Assembly: GCA_002373205.1 (NCBI GenBank)
Contig: DFJV01000153.1
Coordinates: 1 to 7,021, forward strand
DNA from: Treponema sp. UBA3662
GTDB taxonomy: Bacteria > Spirochaetota > Spirochaetia > Treponematales > Treponemataceae
Length of the DNA: 7,021 nucleotides
Reading direction: 5' to 3'
Within the stretch, counting starts at the first letter, position 1, and each line of letters opens with the position of its first letter. Below are positions 1-6,183 of the stretch, piece after piece. The notes beneath the pieces were generated by a model. That model searched no databases, had not been told where the DNA came from, and saw only the letters and a list, made by a program, of their open reading frames with translations. A program made the position numbers and the translations under genes.

Positions 1-1133
1 GGGCAGACTGCAACACTGGAAATGATGCCTATAGGAGTTATGGTTCCAAAAAAAGCGGCGGTTATTGGTGTTGTGGCGGCCTGGGCTCCTATTGAAGTGC
101 AAAGGGGGCTGCTTAAGGCGGGCGGAATTTTTCTTGTGAAGAATCTTTCTATTAGCGGAGTTATTGCCATGATTCCTGCCAGTGCTGAATAGGAAAGCAT
201 GAACGCTACGGATTTTGCGTCGTCCGGGATGATTACAATGTGAATCAAAAAAACTGCGCTTAGTATTTCCGATGATTTTAGCTTTTTGCAGTAGAAGGAG
301 TTTGCAAAGAGAATGAAGGATGAACAAAGGAGCGCCCTTAGCAAAGACGGTGAAAGCCCTGCAAACCAGGAAAATGCTATTATTGCTGCCATGCGTACAA
401 AAAAACTTGCCCTTTTGCCAAAAATCCTCTTGCCAAGGATTCCCGACAGTCCTGAAAAAAACGACAGGTGCATTCCGCTTAGGGCAAGAACGTGGGAAAG
501 TCCCGCAAGTGAAAAATCGTTGCAAAGACCGCTTTCCGTGTATTCCCTGGCGCCTGAGAGCAGAGAAAGTATCAGTCCTCCTGCATTCCCCCAGCCAAAG
601 AGCATCCTCTTAAAAACAAGCCTGCACTTTGCCCTAAAATGGGCTATTTTTCCGTAAAGGCTTTTGTCTGGCTCCATGTATTCAAGGGAATGAACGGTAA
701 AGGCATTTGCCTTGGGGTTCCATTTGCCCTTGCAGGATATGTTTTCTCCCTGCTCGATTAGGACTGATTTTCCTTCAAGAGAATAGAGCTTTCCCGGGTA
801 CAGGGCTTCCACGGTTTTTGAGGGAATTAGGATGTTTATTTTTCCGCTGGATTTAAAGCTTTGTTCTATGCCTGTGCCTGATTTGCAGGTGATTTGCGAT
901 GACTTACAGGAAACAAGGGCAAGTTTTGCGCTGTAGAATTTTCCGGAAGACGTTTTGCAGGGATTTGTGCATATTTTTCCGCTAAGGAATTGCGCCTCCT
1001 GCAGGGGAATTGCGCTCTTGTAGGGTGAGCGCTCCTTTAAGATGCCAGTACCGCAGTATGCAAGAAATGCACAGACTAGTGCAGCCAGCAAAAAGGGCCT
1101 TGGCTCAGAAAAGAATTCTATGAATTTTACCAC
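1..1133 (-). CDS. comEC: ComEC/Rec2 family competence protein, N-terminal part (runs off left edge)
   Basis: An uninterrupted minus-strand frame of 377 codons runs from GTG at 1133 to the window edge. ComEC is the inner-membrane channel that carries single-stranded DNA into the cytoplasm during natural transformation. Residues about 12-28 are a hydrophobic segment (PRPFLLAALVCAFLAYC). Residues about 47-152 are a soluble beta-rich stretch where DUF4131 normally sits. From about 183 the Competence domain begins, with the diagnostic GLSHVLALSGMHLSFFSGL at 211-229, close to the family's H-x-LA-x-SG-x-H signature, followed by several hydrophobic helices to the edge. The frame has a TAA directly before GTG, so GTG is the first possible start; TTG at codon 15 is an alternative. 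No clear Shine-Dalgarno precedes GTG, and it overlaps the upstream gene's stop by 7 bases, which suggests translational coupling. Whether the C-terminal metallo-beta-lactamase-like domain exists cannot be seen. The family call is firm; actual competence is inferred. Confidence 0.88.
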   Translation of the reverse strand, partial: MVKFIEFFSEPRPFLLAALVCAFLAYCGTGILKERSPYKSAIPLQEAQFLSGKICTNPCKTSSGKFYSAKLALVSCKSSQITCKSGTGIEQSFKSSGKINILIPSKTVEALYPGKLYSLEGKSVLIEQGENISCKGKWNPKANAFTVHSLEYMEPDKSLYGKIAHFRAKCRLVFKRMLFGWGNAGGLILSLLSGAREYTESGLCNDFSLAGLSHVLALSGMHLSFFSGLSGILGKRIFGKRASFFVRMAAIIAFSWFAGLSPSLLRALLCSSFILFANSFYCKKLKSSEILSAVFLIHIVIIPDDAKSVAFMLSYSALAGIMAITPLIERFFTRKIPPALSSPLCTSIGAQAATTPITAAFFGTITPIGIISSVAVC

Positions 1134-2314
1134 TTAAGTTTTGTTAGGGCAATTTTTGCAGCCTTTACTATGTCCTCCGGATAATTCAGGTAAGTAACGT
1201 ACAGGAGGCTATCAAAGGCTGTTTTATCGCCCAAACCTCCCAATGCATTTATTACGGAAAGCACGACGGCTTGAGACGGGGCACGGTTTTGCTCCATACC
1301 CTTGTTCAGAAATTCAAGATAGGACGAAAGAACCTTTCCTGTTTTGTCAGAAGCAATCGAGGCTATGTTTTGGATTGCGGTGGCAAACTGCGCGTCGCTA
1401 ATAATCTGAGATTCGTATGCCGAACGGATCTGCGGAAATATTTCTGTCGCGAGCTTTGCTGCCCTGGTCCATTTTTGGTCTGATGCAATCTGAAGGCTGG
1501 TCAGCTGCAAAAGGATAAGCTTTTCGTTTTTCTCTTTTGTTTCTCCTATACTATATATAGACTCTGAAAGTGCGTTTTCTGCCAATTCTCCGCAAATTTT
1601 TTTTGGAATTTTTTCTCCGTCATCGGAAAGTTCCTTTACTGTAGACAGAATGTTGTTCTTTTTTTCCGTGTCTACGTTTGCAAAGACTGTAAGAATTTCA
1701 TTTTCGCATTTTTTTGCAAGTGGTGAATAGGCGTCCCTGAGTTCCTTCTTGTTGTTTGGCCAAACATCCATTATGTCTGCAAGAAATAGGCTTGTAAATG
1801 AATTGCTGTCCCCTATTTCACCAAGGAGCATGATGGCCTTTATGGTAAGGTCGTCTATGGGGTCCTTTCTGTGGATTTTGTCGGAAACAAAGCTGTTCAG
1901 GAGGTTTACGCTTTTTTGGGATGATATTTTTTTGATTTTGTCAAGGACTGCTATGCGGATTTCTCCGTCATCAAAACTGATGAATATCTGGCTTAGGTTC
2001 TGGGCAGCCTTATCTTTTTCTTCCAGGGAGGCATTTTCCGTGTTAAGGCAGGAAACGGCTGTCTTTACCAAAAGCCTAAAGTCTGCGTCGCCTGCAAGAG
2101 AATCTTTTTCCTCTGCCGCAAAGTCAAGTGCCCTAAGGCAGATTGACATGTCCCCGCTGAGTGACGACTGCTCTACCGCATGGATTTTGTCCGATATGTT
2201 TCCTTTTAAATATTCAATTACTGCTTCTTCGCAAAAAAGGCCGGCCGGAGAGAATAATAGCACGGAGACTAAAGCTGTGCGAAAGCTTTTTCTAAGATAT
2301 TCTTTTGCATTCAT
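1127..2314 (-). CDS. exported HEAT-repeat-like helical protein
   Basis: Encodes about 395 residues. I chose ATG at 2314 because AGGGGG lies 6 bases upstream and the protein then begins with a standard export signal: basic residues (MNAKEYLRKSFR) then a hydrophobic core at 13-27 ending in GLFC-EE. Cys28 could be a relaxed spirochaetal lipobox cysteine, but Phe at -1 is unusual, so signal peptidase I cleavage is equally possible. The rest is predicted almost wholly alpha-helical, with HEAT-type helix pairs at about 118-146 (EIRIAVLDKIKKIS), 154-183 (TIKAIMLLGEIGDSNSF) and 349-394 (VVLSVINALGGLGDKTAF). Such repeats usually serve protein-protein contacts; no catalytic motif is visible. It lies between the PilZ gene (38-base gap) and comEC (7-base overlap), so the three are probably co-transcribed. 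An ATG at 2356 overlapping the PilZ stop would add 14 residues but has no ribosome-binding site. Molecular function is unknown. Confidence 0.82.
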   Translation of the reverse strand: MNAKEYLRKSFRTALVSVLLFSPAGLFCEEAVIEYLKGNISDKIHAVEQSSLSGDMSICLRALDFAAEEKDSLAGDADFRLLVKTAVSCLNTENASLEEKDKAAQNLSQIFISFDDGEIRIAVLDKIKKISSQKSVNLLNSFVSDKIHRKDPIDDLTIKAIMLLGEIGDSNSFTSLFLADIMDVWPNNKKELRDAYSPLAKKCENEILTVFANVDTEKKNNILSTVKELSDDGEKIPKKICGELAENALSESIYSIGETKEKNEKLILLQLTSLQIASDQKWTRAAKLATEIFPQIRSAYESQIISDAQFATAIQNIASIASDKTGKVLSSYLEFLNKGMEQNRAPSQAVVLSVINALGGLGDKTAFDSLLYVTYLNYPEDIVKAAKIALTKLKW

Positions 2315-2320
2315 CCTGCA

Positions 2321-2326
2321 CCCCCT
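2321..2326 (-). promoter_or_regulatory. ribosome-binding site deciding the HEAT-protein start
   Basis: On the minus strand AGGGGG is followed by six bases (TGCAGG) and ATG at 2314. It is the best Shine-Dalgarno match near this junction and favours ATG 2314 over ATG 2356, whose upstream sequence (AGCAATCAAAA) has no purine-rich GG core. Confidence 0.75.
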
Positions 2327-2352
2327 GTAAAAGTCTGTCAAGTTTTTATGGC

Positions 2353-3588
2353 TCATTTTTGATTGCTTTGCGGCTTGTTTATGGCTTCGTCCTCAAAAGA
2401 GGAACGCAATTTAACTTCATCTTCCGGAGCTATTTCCAATGGTTCGGCAGCATCTTCTTCTGTCTCTTCGTCCTTTAGGCCTGCAATATCCGACTTGAGG
2501 GCTGGTTCACCGGATTTTGAATTTTCCCCTTCTTCATTGCTGTCGTCTTCTGCAAGCTTTATGGCAAGGTCCTTTTCCTTTTGGTCTGCCGGAATTATAT
2601 TGTATACATAGGTTAGGATTGCATTTTTCATGCTGGGGTCAATGTGGATGCACTCAAAATGCAGCCTTGACTGTTCCAGCGCCTTGTTGTATTCAACCGC
2701 ACGGATGATTCCGTACATGATTATTAGAGTGTCATTCAGCCTGAACTGAATTTTTATCTGTATGTTGGTTTTTCCCATGCCGCCTACGCGTATGAGGGCA
2801 CCGTCTTCACTTATGTCTTCCAAGAGGCACTTGAAGCCCGGCTCTGTTTCTGCCACGTTGTAGTCAACTACCGCGCTGGTAATCATGTACATTTGGGCTG
2901 GAATCTGACATTCGCAGCGGACGGACTGCCTTTTCTGAGAGCGATCAAGCTGTTCGGAATGCTTTAGGACAAGGCATTCTTCTCCCTGGAATACGGATGA
3001 TGCAAGTACAATCGTGTCGAATGCATAGCAGGCATCGCCCTTGCGCCAGAGGTAAACGCTTATCCTCTTTCCTACCCACTCTTCCGGCTTAAGCACCAAA
3101 ACCCTTTTTGTCTTTTTGTCTTCCTGCTTTGGAAGGATTACCAGAAGCTCGTGTGCGTTGTTCTTTATTTTTGAGACAAAAATGCCCTTTCCCGGAAGAA
3201 TTATCCTGATTCTTTGTCCTGCATCCAAGTAGCGGGTGTTGTCCAGTCCCTTCCTTGCTTCTTTATCCAGCGTTATGCGTGTGCGGAATTTGTAGAGACG
3301 GTCAAGGAACTGCTGGGTCTTAAAGCTGTTGATGTTGTTTTTTTGCTTTTCTTCCGCAATAACCTTGGAAATGCATTCGTTGAGTGCAGCCGTGGAGACA
3401 TAGAGCGAATTTGGCTCTTCCAGGTCGCATACGGTTGCAAGCCGCCACAAAGTCCGTATTTCGGAGAAGCGGAAGCCAGAGTCAAGGCCTGTTGCAAAGA
3501 ACTGTATCTTCTCGCTGTTCAAGACGTAAAGCTTTGCAACAAGAATTACAATGCCCAATAATATTAAAACAGAAACAACTATATTCAA
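2353..3588 (-). CDS. membrane-anchored PilZ domain protein (YcgR-like, probable c-di-GMP receptor)
   Basis: A 411-residue protein. Residues 4-22 form one hydrophobic helix (VVSVLILLGIVILVAKLY), so it is anchored with the bulk probably cytoplasmic. Residues about 27-120 are a helical region I cannot assign. Residues about 121-213 resemble the YcgR N-terminal domain (GQRIRIILPGKGIFVSKI; later a G-x-x-CYAFDT strand and LVLKHSEQL). The PilZ domain follows at about 216-330, with RSQKRQSVR at 216-224 supplying the RxxxR motif and DISEDG at 258-263 supplying D-x-S-x-x-G; both c-di-GMP-binding motifs are intact. Residues 335-411 are an acidic, low-complexity, probably disordered tail. YcgR-type proteins act as flagellar brakes or motility effectors; that role here is inferred. 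The start is TTG at 3588 with AGAGAGG ten bases upstream; no ATG or GTG alternative precedes the anchor. First gene of the leftward unit. Confidence 0.9.
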   Translation of the reverse strand: MNIVVSVLILLGIVILVAKLYVLNSEKIQFFATGLDSGFRFSEIRTLWRLATVCDLEEPNSLYVSTAALNECISKVIAEEKQKNNINSFKTQQFLDRLYKFRTRITLDKEARKGLDNTRYLDAGQRIRIILPGKGIFVSKIKNNAHELLVILPKQEDKKTKRVLVLKPEEWVGKRISVYLWRKGDACYAFDTIVLASSVFQGEECLVLKHSEQLDRSQKRQSVRCECQIPAQMYMITSAVVDYNVAETEPGFKCLLEDISEDGALIRVGGMGKTNIQIKIQFRLNDTLIIMYGIIRAVEYNKALEQSRLHFECIHIDPSMKNAILTYVYNIIPADQKEKDLAIKLAEDDSNEEGENSKSGEPALKSDIAGLKDEETEEDAAEPLEIAPEDEVKLRSSFEDEAINKPQSNQK

Positions 3589-3594
3589 TTGAAA

Positions 3595-3623
3595 TTGACC
3601 TCTCTATGATTATACTATATTAT
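3595..3623 (+). promoter_or_regulatory. sigma-70-type promoter for the CPBP protease gene
   Basis: TTGACC at 3595-3600 (5 of 6 to consensus) and TATTAT at 3618-3623 (5 of 6) are separated by exactly 17 bases. The expected transcription start, about seven bases after the -10, is at 3630-3631, on or beside the GTG at 3631. The promoter shares its DNA with the leftward -10 candidates, so the two directions probably compete for RNA polymerase. Confidence 0.7.
3599..3605 (-). promoter_or_regulatory. ribosome-binding site for the TTG-started PilZ gene
   Basis: The minus strand reads AGAGAGG, then ten bases, then TTG at 3588. The GAGG core is acceptable although the spacing is long. It supports the unusual TTG start, since no ATG or GTG lies in frame nearby. 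Confidence 0.55.
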
Positions 3624-3624
3624 C
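3609..3624 (-). promoter_or_regulatory. candidate -10 elements for the leftward PilZ-HEAT-comEC unit
   Basis: On the minus strand two -10-like hexamers lie upstream of the PilZ gene: GATAAT at 3624-3619 and a perfect TATAAT at 3614-3609. Neither has a good -35 at 16-18 bases. Initiation from GATAAT would begin near 3612 and keep the whole AGAGAGG. Initiation from TATAAT would begin near 3602 and cut into it. Both overlap the rightward promoter on the other strand. Confidence 0.4.
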
Positions 3625-3630
3625 GTATTT

Positions 3631-4341
3631 GTGATGAAAAAAAAATATCTTTTGCTCGAATTTGCAATAGTTTTTATATTTCTTTTGCTACCCCCTATTT
3701 TTGTTTCAAAGGCAGAAATTCCCCCCTCTCTAAGAAAAGGAGCCTTCTCTTTTGCATTTTTGCCCCAGCTTTTTATAGCCATTCTGCTGAATTTTCAGTG
3801 GCGAAAGAAAGCAGCCCTTACAAAAAAAAAATCTTTTGAAAAGCATATTTCCATACTGAAATGGGGTACGATTACTTTTGGGTATCTTATGCTGATTTTT
3901 GCCCTGATTCTGGCTTTGCAGATGATTTTTGGAACTACATCTGCTTCTGCTGATTTTTCCTCCAGCCTGTCTTCTTCTTTTGTTTTTGAGCCAAGATTGC
4001 TTTTTTTTCTTTCGCTTGCCGTGAATTTTTTGGCAGGAGCCTTTTTTGAAGAAGTTCTCTACAGGGAATTCTTTCCAAAGACCCTTTGTGCCCTGTTTGA
4101 CGGGGTTTCTTCTGACAAAATGAAGCTTGCAGTACAGATTTTTGTGGAAGCTTCTGCCGTGCTGATTTTTGCCGCAGCCCACCGCTACATGGGGATTTTT
4201 GCAGTTGCAAACGCGGCCTTGTGCGCTATTGCCCTTAGGAACTGCTACGTTAAGACAGGCGGTGTCTACACTGGAACTGTGGTTCATTTTTTGTACAACA
4301 TGATAAGCCTGTTTTTTGTGCTAAGACCAGTAATTGGTTGA
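3631..4341 (+). CDS. CPBP family intramembrane glutamic/metalloprotease (Abi/Rce1-like)
   Basis: A 236-residue polytopic membrane protein with hydrophobic segments at about 6-24, 39-55, 79-100, 122-138, 166-183, 186-204 and 215-233. The three CPBP motifs are intact and in order: EEVLYR at 140-145 (EExxxR), FAAAH at 180-184 (FxxxH) and HFLYN at 219-223 (HxxxN). This family includes Rce1 prenyl-protein endopeptidases and bacterial proteins linked to bacteriocin immunity; the substrate here is unknown. Translation could begin at GTG 3631 or at the adjacent ATG 3634. No Shine-Dalgarno is present (TATTATCGTATTT precedes it), and the promoter position suggests a leaderless message. The gene is rich in T-runs and in TTT and ATT codons, as expected of a membrane protein of low expression. 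It stands alone, diverging from the PilZ unit and followed by a structured intergenic region. No bacteriocin gene is nearby. Confidence 0.88.
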   Translation: MMKKKYLLLEFAIVFIFLLLPPIFVSKAEIPPSLRKGAFSFAFLPQLFIAILLNFQWRKKAALTKKKSFEKHISILKWGTITFGYLMLIFALILALQMIFGTTSASADFSSSLSSSFVFEPRLLFFLSLAVNFLAGAFFEEVLYREFFPKTLCALFDGVSSDKMKLAVQIFVEASAVLIFAAAHRYMGIFAVANAALCAIALRNCYVKTGGVYTGTVVHFLYNMISLFFVLRPVIG

Positions 4342-4356
4342 TGCTTACTTGCAAAT

Positions 4357-4468
4357 ACAGCCTAGCCCCGATTGGAAGGGCGCGGAACGCGTTGCCGTTA
4401 GGCAATGGAGGCGGGAGCCGGAACCCTGGAAAGCGGGATAAAATGCCCTCCGTGGCATTTTATCCCGC
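4357..4468. other. structured intergenic element with CCCCGAT...AAGCGGGA core (candidate RNA or dispersed repeat)
   Basis: A GC-rich island in AT-rich flanks. It can fold as nested helices: CCCG 4367-4370 with CGGG 4434-4437, then a symmetric 6x6 internal loop (ATTGGA / GGAAAG), then AGGG 4377-4380 with CCCT 4424-4427. Inside are CGCG-GAA-CGCG (4381-4391), GTTGCC-GTTA-GGCAAT (4391-4406) and GGC-GGGA-GCC (4410-4419); the first two share one base. The CGGG arm also belongs to a perfect 15-bp hairpin at 4433-4468, so the two folds exclude each other. From memory, similar CCCCGAT-GGAAG...GGAAAGCGGGA sequences recur unannotated in spirochaete and Bacteroidetes genomes; I could not check this. Function, strand and boundaries are unknown. 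It could be a 3' UTR structure, a small RNA, or a REP-like repeat. Confidence 0.5.
4433..4468. repeat. perfect 15-bp inverted repeat (long hairpin)
   Basis: GCGGGATAAAATGCC (4433-4447) is followed by a six-base loop CTCCGT and the exact complement (4454-4468). No T-run follows on either strand, so alone it is not a standard terminator, though it would strongly protect a transcript 3' end. Part of its left arm (CGGGATAAAATGC) is repeated at 4542-4554. Confidence 0.9.
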
Positions 4469-4475
4469 AAGTTTT

Positions 4476-4499
4476 CTGGCGAAAACTTGCCAGTTTTTT
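4476..4499 (+). terminator. likely intrinsic terminator after the CPBP gene or structured element
   Basis: CTGGCG (4476-4481), loop AAAACT, TGCCAG (4488-4493) form a six-pair stem with one G-U pair, followed directly by six T (4494-4499). An alternative perfect 8-bp hairpin, AAGTTTTC / GAAAACTT (4469-4488, loop TGGC), uses the same bases and would prevent the terminator stem. Confidence 0.55.
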
Positions 4500-4644
4500 A
4501 CGCTGCCAGATAACGCGCCCTCCTTGGCGCTGCTTGTTTTACGGGATAAAATGCTGCGGAGTCTGACCGGACACGGAGTGCCGGGCACAGTTGAAAAAGC
4601 AATGCGCTCCAAAATATTATAAGATGCTGGATTATAAAATTTTA
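4500..4644. other. remaining gene-free, structured part of the intergenic region
   Basis: No credible gene. It holds GCGCC-CTCCTT-GGCGC (4515-4530), whose loop and closing pairs echo the CTCCGT-loop hairpin at 4445-4456. It also holds TTTTA-CGGGA-TAAAA (4537-4551), which contains the second copy of the 13-base CGGGATAAAATGC (4542-4554), a CAC-GGA-GTG hairpin extended by CCGG/CCGG (4567-4584), and the overlapping GTGC-CGG-GCAC (4578-4588). From about 4605 the sequence becomes AT-rich and leads into the thrC promoter region. Confidence 0.5.
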
Positions 4645-4675
4645 CTGATACTTGCAAACAATTGTTTTATATGAT
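4645..4675 (+). promoter_or_regulatory. weak candidate promoter for thrC
   Basis: TATGAT at 4670-4675 is a good -10 (5 of 6). The best -35 is CTGATA at 4645-4650 (4 of 6) with a long 19-base spacer; TTGCAA at 4652 is too close. Initiation near 4682 would give a leader of about 50 bases before thrC. No T-box or leader peptide is evident. Confidence 0.35.
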
Positions 4676-4734
4676 AAAGTCATAAAATAAATCAAAATGC
4701 GGATATTCCGCAAAAAATACGGCAAGGGTAAAAA

Positions 4735-6150
4735 ATGATATACACAGATACCAGAGACAAAAAAGTAAAAGTTGATTTTAAGACCGCTGTAATGGGCGGT
4801 ATGAACCCAAAGACAGGCGGACTGTACATTCCCGTTGAATTTCCAAAACTTGCCCCGTCATTTTTGAACCGCACTCCCTCACCTTCTTTCCGTGACATTG
4901 CATACGAGATGGCAAAGCCTTATGTAGAGGGCGAGATTCCAGATGCAGACCTCCAGTCTATAATCCAGGATGCATACCCCTTTATGCCGCAGGTTGTTCC
5001 GATTGACCCTGTTACATACGTTCTTGAGCTTTTCCACGGGCCGACTTGTGCCTTTAAGGACTTTGGCGCCCGCTTTATGGCCCGCGTTATGTCCTACTTT
5101 AACCGCGGAGAAGACGGCAACCTGCACATACTTGTTGCTACAAGCGGTGACACAGGAAGTGCTGTTGGAAGCGCATTCCACAATGTTCCAGGCATAGACG
5201 TAACAATTCTTTACCCGGACGGAAAGATTTCCCCACTTCAGGAGAAGCAGCTTTCTACTTTTGACGGTAACGTCCGCGCACTCAAGGTTAAGGGTACCTT
5301 TGATGACTGCCAGAAGCTTGTAAAGACAGCCTTTACCGATGAAGACCTTCGCAAGAAATTCCGCCTTTCTTCTGCAAATTCCATAAACATAGCCCGTCTC
5401 TTGCCGCAGAGTTTCTATTATATGTATTCATCCCTTGTTGTTAGCGACCGTGTTCCCCACGACAGCAAGATTGACAATCCTGCTATTATTGCAGTTGTTC
5501 CAAGCGGTAACTTTGGAAACCTTACCAGCGGCCTTATTGCCCGCGAGATGGGTGCCCCAATAGCTGGTTTTGTTGCCGCAACAAATTCCAACCACACTGT
5601 TCCTGACTGGATTGCAACCGGTGAATACAATGCACGTCCGTCCGTAGCAACTCTTAGCAACGCAATGGATGTTGGTGCCCCAAGCAATTACGAGAGAATC
5701 GTAGCAATGTATTCTCTTGAACAGGTGCGCTCACTTTTTGCTTCTTACTGGACAGATGATGAAGGTACGCTCAAGGCTATTGCTGACTGTAACCTTAAGA
5801 CCGGTTATATAATTGACCCGCATGGAGCTGTAGGCTGGAAGGCTTGGGACGATTTGCGCCACGGTGCAATGGCAAAGCTTATGGAAGGAAAGGAAGACGT
5901 GGACATTAACAAGGTGGGTCTTACGGCTAACGTTCCTGCTTGGGCTGAATATGTTACCTCTGGAAAAGCGGTAGGCATTTGTCTGGAAACTGCACATCCT
6001 GCAAAATTCGGCTCTACTGTTCAGAAGGCGATTGGCCGCGAACCAAGTATGCCGGACAGGCTTGAAAAGGTAATGGCCCTTCCCGACCGCGCAATTCCAA
6101 TGTCAAAGGAATATGAGCCTTTCAAGGAATGGCTTGTGGCTAATCTCTAG
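4735..6150 (+). CDS. thrC: threonine synthase
   Basis: A 471-residue PLP enzyme that converts O-phospho-L-homoserine and water to L-threonine and phosphate, the last step of threonine synthesis in the cytoplasm. The N-terminus has the family pattern YTDTRDKKVKVDF...GGLYIP (3-33). The PLP site is ELFHGPTCAFKDFGARF (98-114), with Lys108 the Schiff-base lysine. The phosphate-binding ATSGDTGSAVG (135-145), the LSSANSINIARLLPQ segment (211-225) and the glycine-rich VVPSGNFGN (254-262) are all intact. Length and motifs fit the E. coli/yeast-like class (E. coli about 430 residues) rather than the shorter Bacillus/plant-like class. ATG 4735 has AAGGG at 4724-4728 six bases upstream. Codon use is more C-ending (TTC, AAC, CGC) than in the CPBP gene, suggesting higher expression. 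It appears monocistronic, with its own terminator; hom and thrB are not in the window. Confidence 0.97.
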   Translation: MIYTDTRDKKVKVDFKTAVMGGMNPKTGGLYIPVEFPKLAPSFLNRTPSPSFRDIAYEMAKPYVEGEIPDADLQSIIQDAYPFMPQVVPIDPVTYVLELFHGPTCAFKDFGARFMARVMSYFNRGEDGNLHILVATSGDTGSAVGSAFHNVPGIDVTILYPDGKISPLQEKQLSTFDGNVRALKVKGTFDDCQKLVKTAFTDEDLRKKFRLSSANSINIARLLPQSFYYMYSSLVVSDRVPHDSKIDNPAIIAVVPSGNFGNLTSGLIAREMGAPIAGFVAATNSNHTVPDWIATGEYNARPSVATLSNAMDVGAPSNYERIVAMYSLEQVRSLFASYWTDDEGTLKAIADCNLKTGYIIDPHGAVGWKAWDDLRHGAMAKLMEGKEDVDINKVGLTANVPAWAEYVTSGKAVGICLETAHPAKFGSTVQKAIGREPSMPDRLEKVMALPDRAIPMSKEYEPFKEWLVANL

Positions 6151-6183
6151 TTTAAGCATTTTGTGCCTTTGGGCATTTTACAG

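Noticed and set aside
313..657. Plus-strand open frames of 114 and 97 codons
   Set aside because: They are antisense to the continuous ComEC frame, which shows family motifs; the plus-strand products show no recognisable features.
1749..2330. Plus-strand open frame of 193 codons
   Set aside because: Antisense to the HEAT-like gene, serine/arginine-rich low-quality translation with no motif and no ribosome-binding site.
2315..2356. Upstream ATG at 2356 for the HEAT protein, forming an ATGA overlap with the PilZ stop
   Set aside because: No Shine-Dalgarno, and it would put 14 polar residues before an otherwise normal signal peptide; ATG 2314 has AGGGGG at good spacing.
4377..4391. Superficial likeness of AGGGCGCGGAACGCG to the T-box signature ahead of thrC
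   Set aside because: The T-box core (AGGGTGGNACCGCG) is not matched: the TGGN that pairs with the tRNA end is missing, no Stem I is seen, and a terminator plus a promoter candidate separate it from thrC.
4338..4622. 94-codon plus-strand open frame after the CPBP gene
   Set aside because: It overlaps the CPBP stop and simply translates the hairpin-rich element (the 15-bp inverted repeat is read through). No domain, and composition unlike neighbouring genes.
4460..4657. 65-codon minus-strand open frame
   Set aside because: Runs through the same structured region, with no motif and no convincing start signal.
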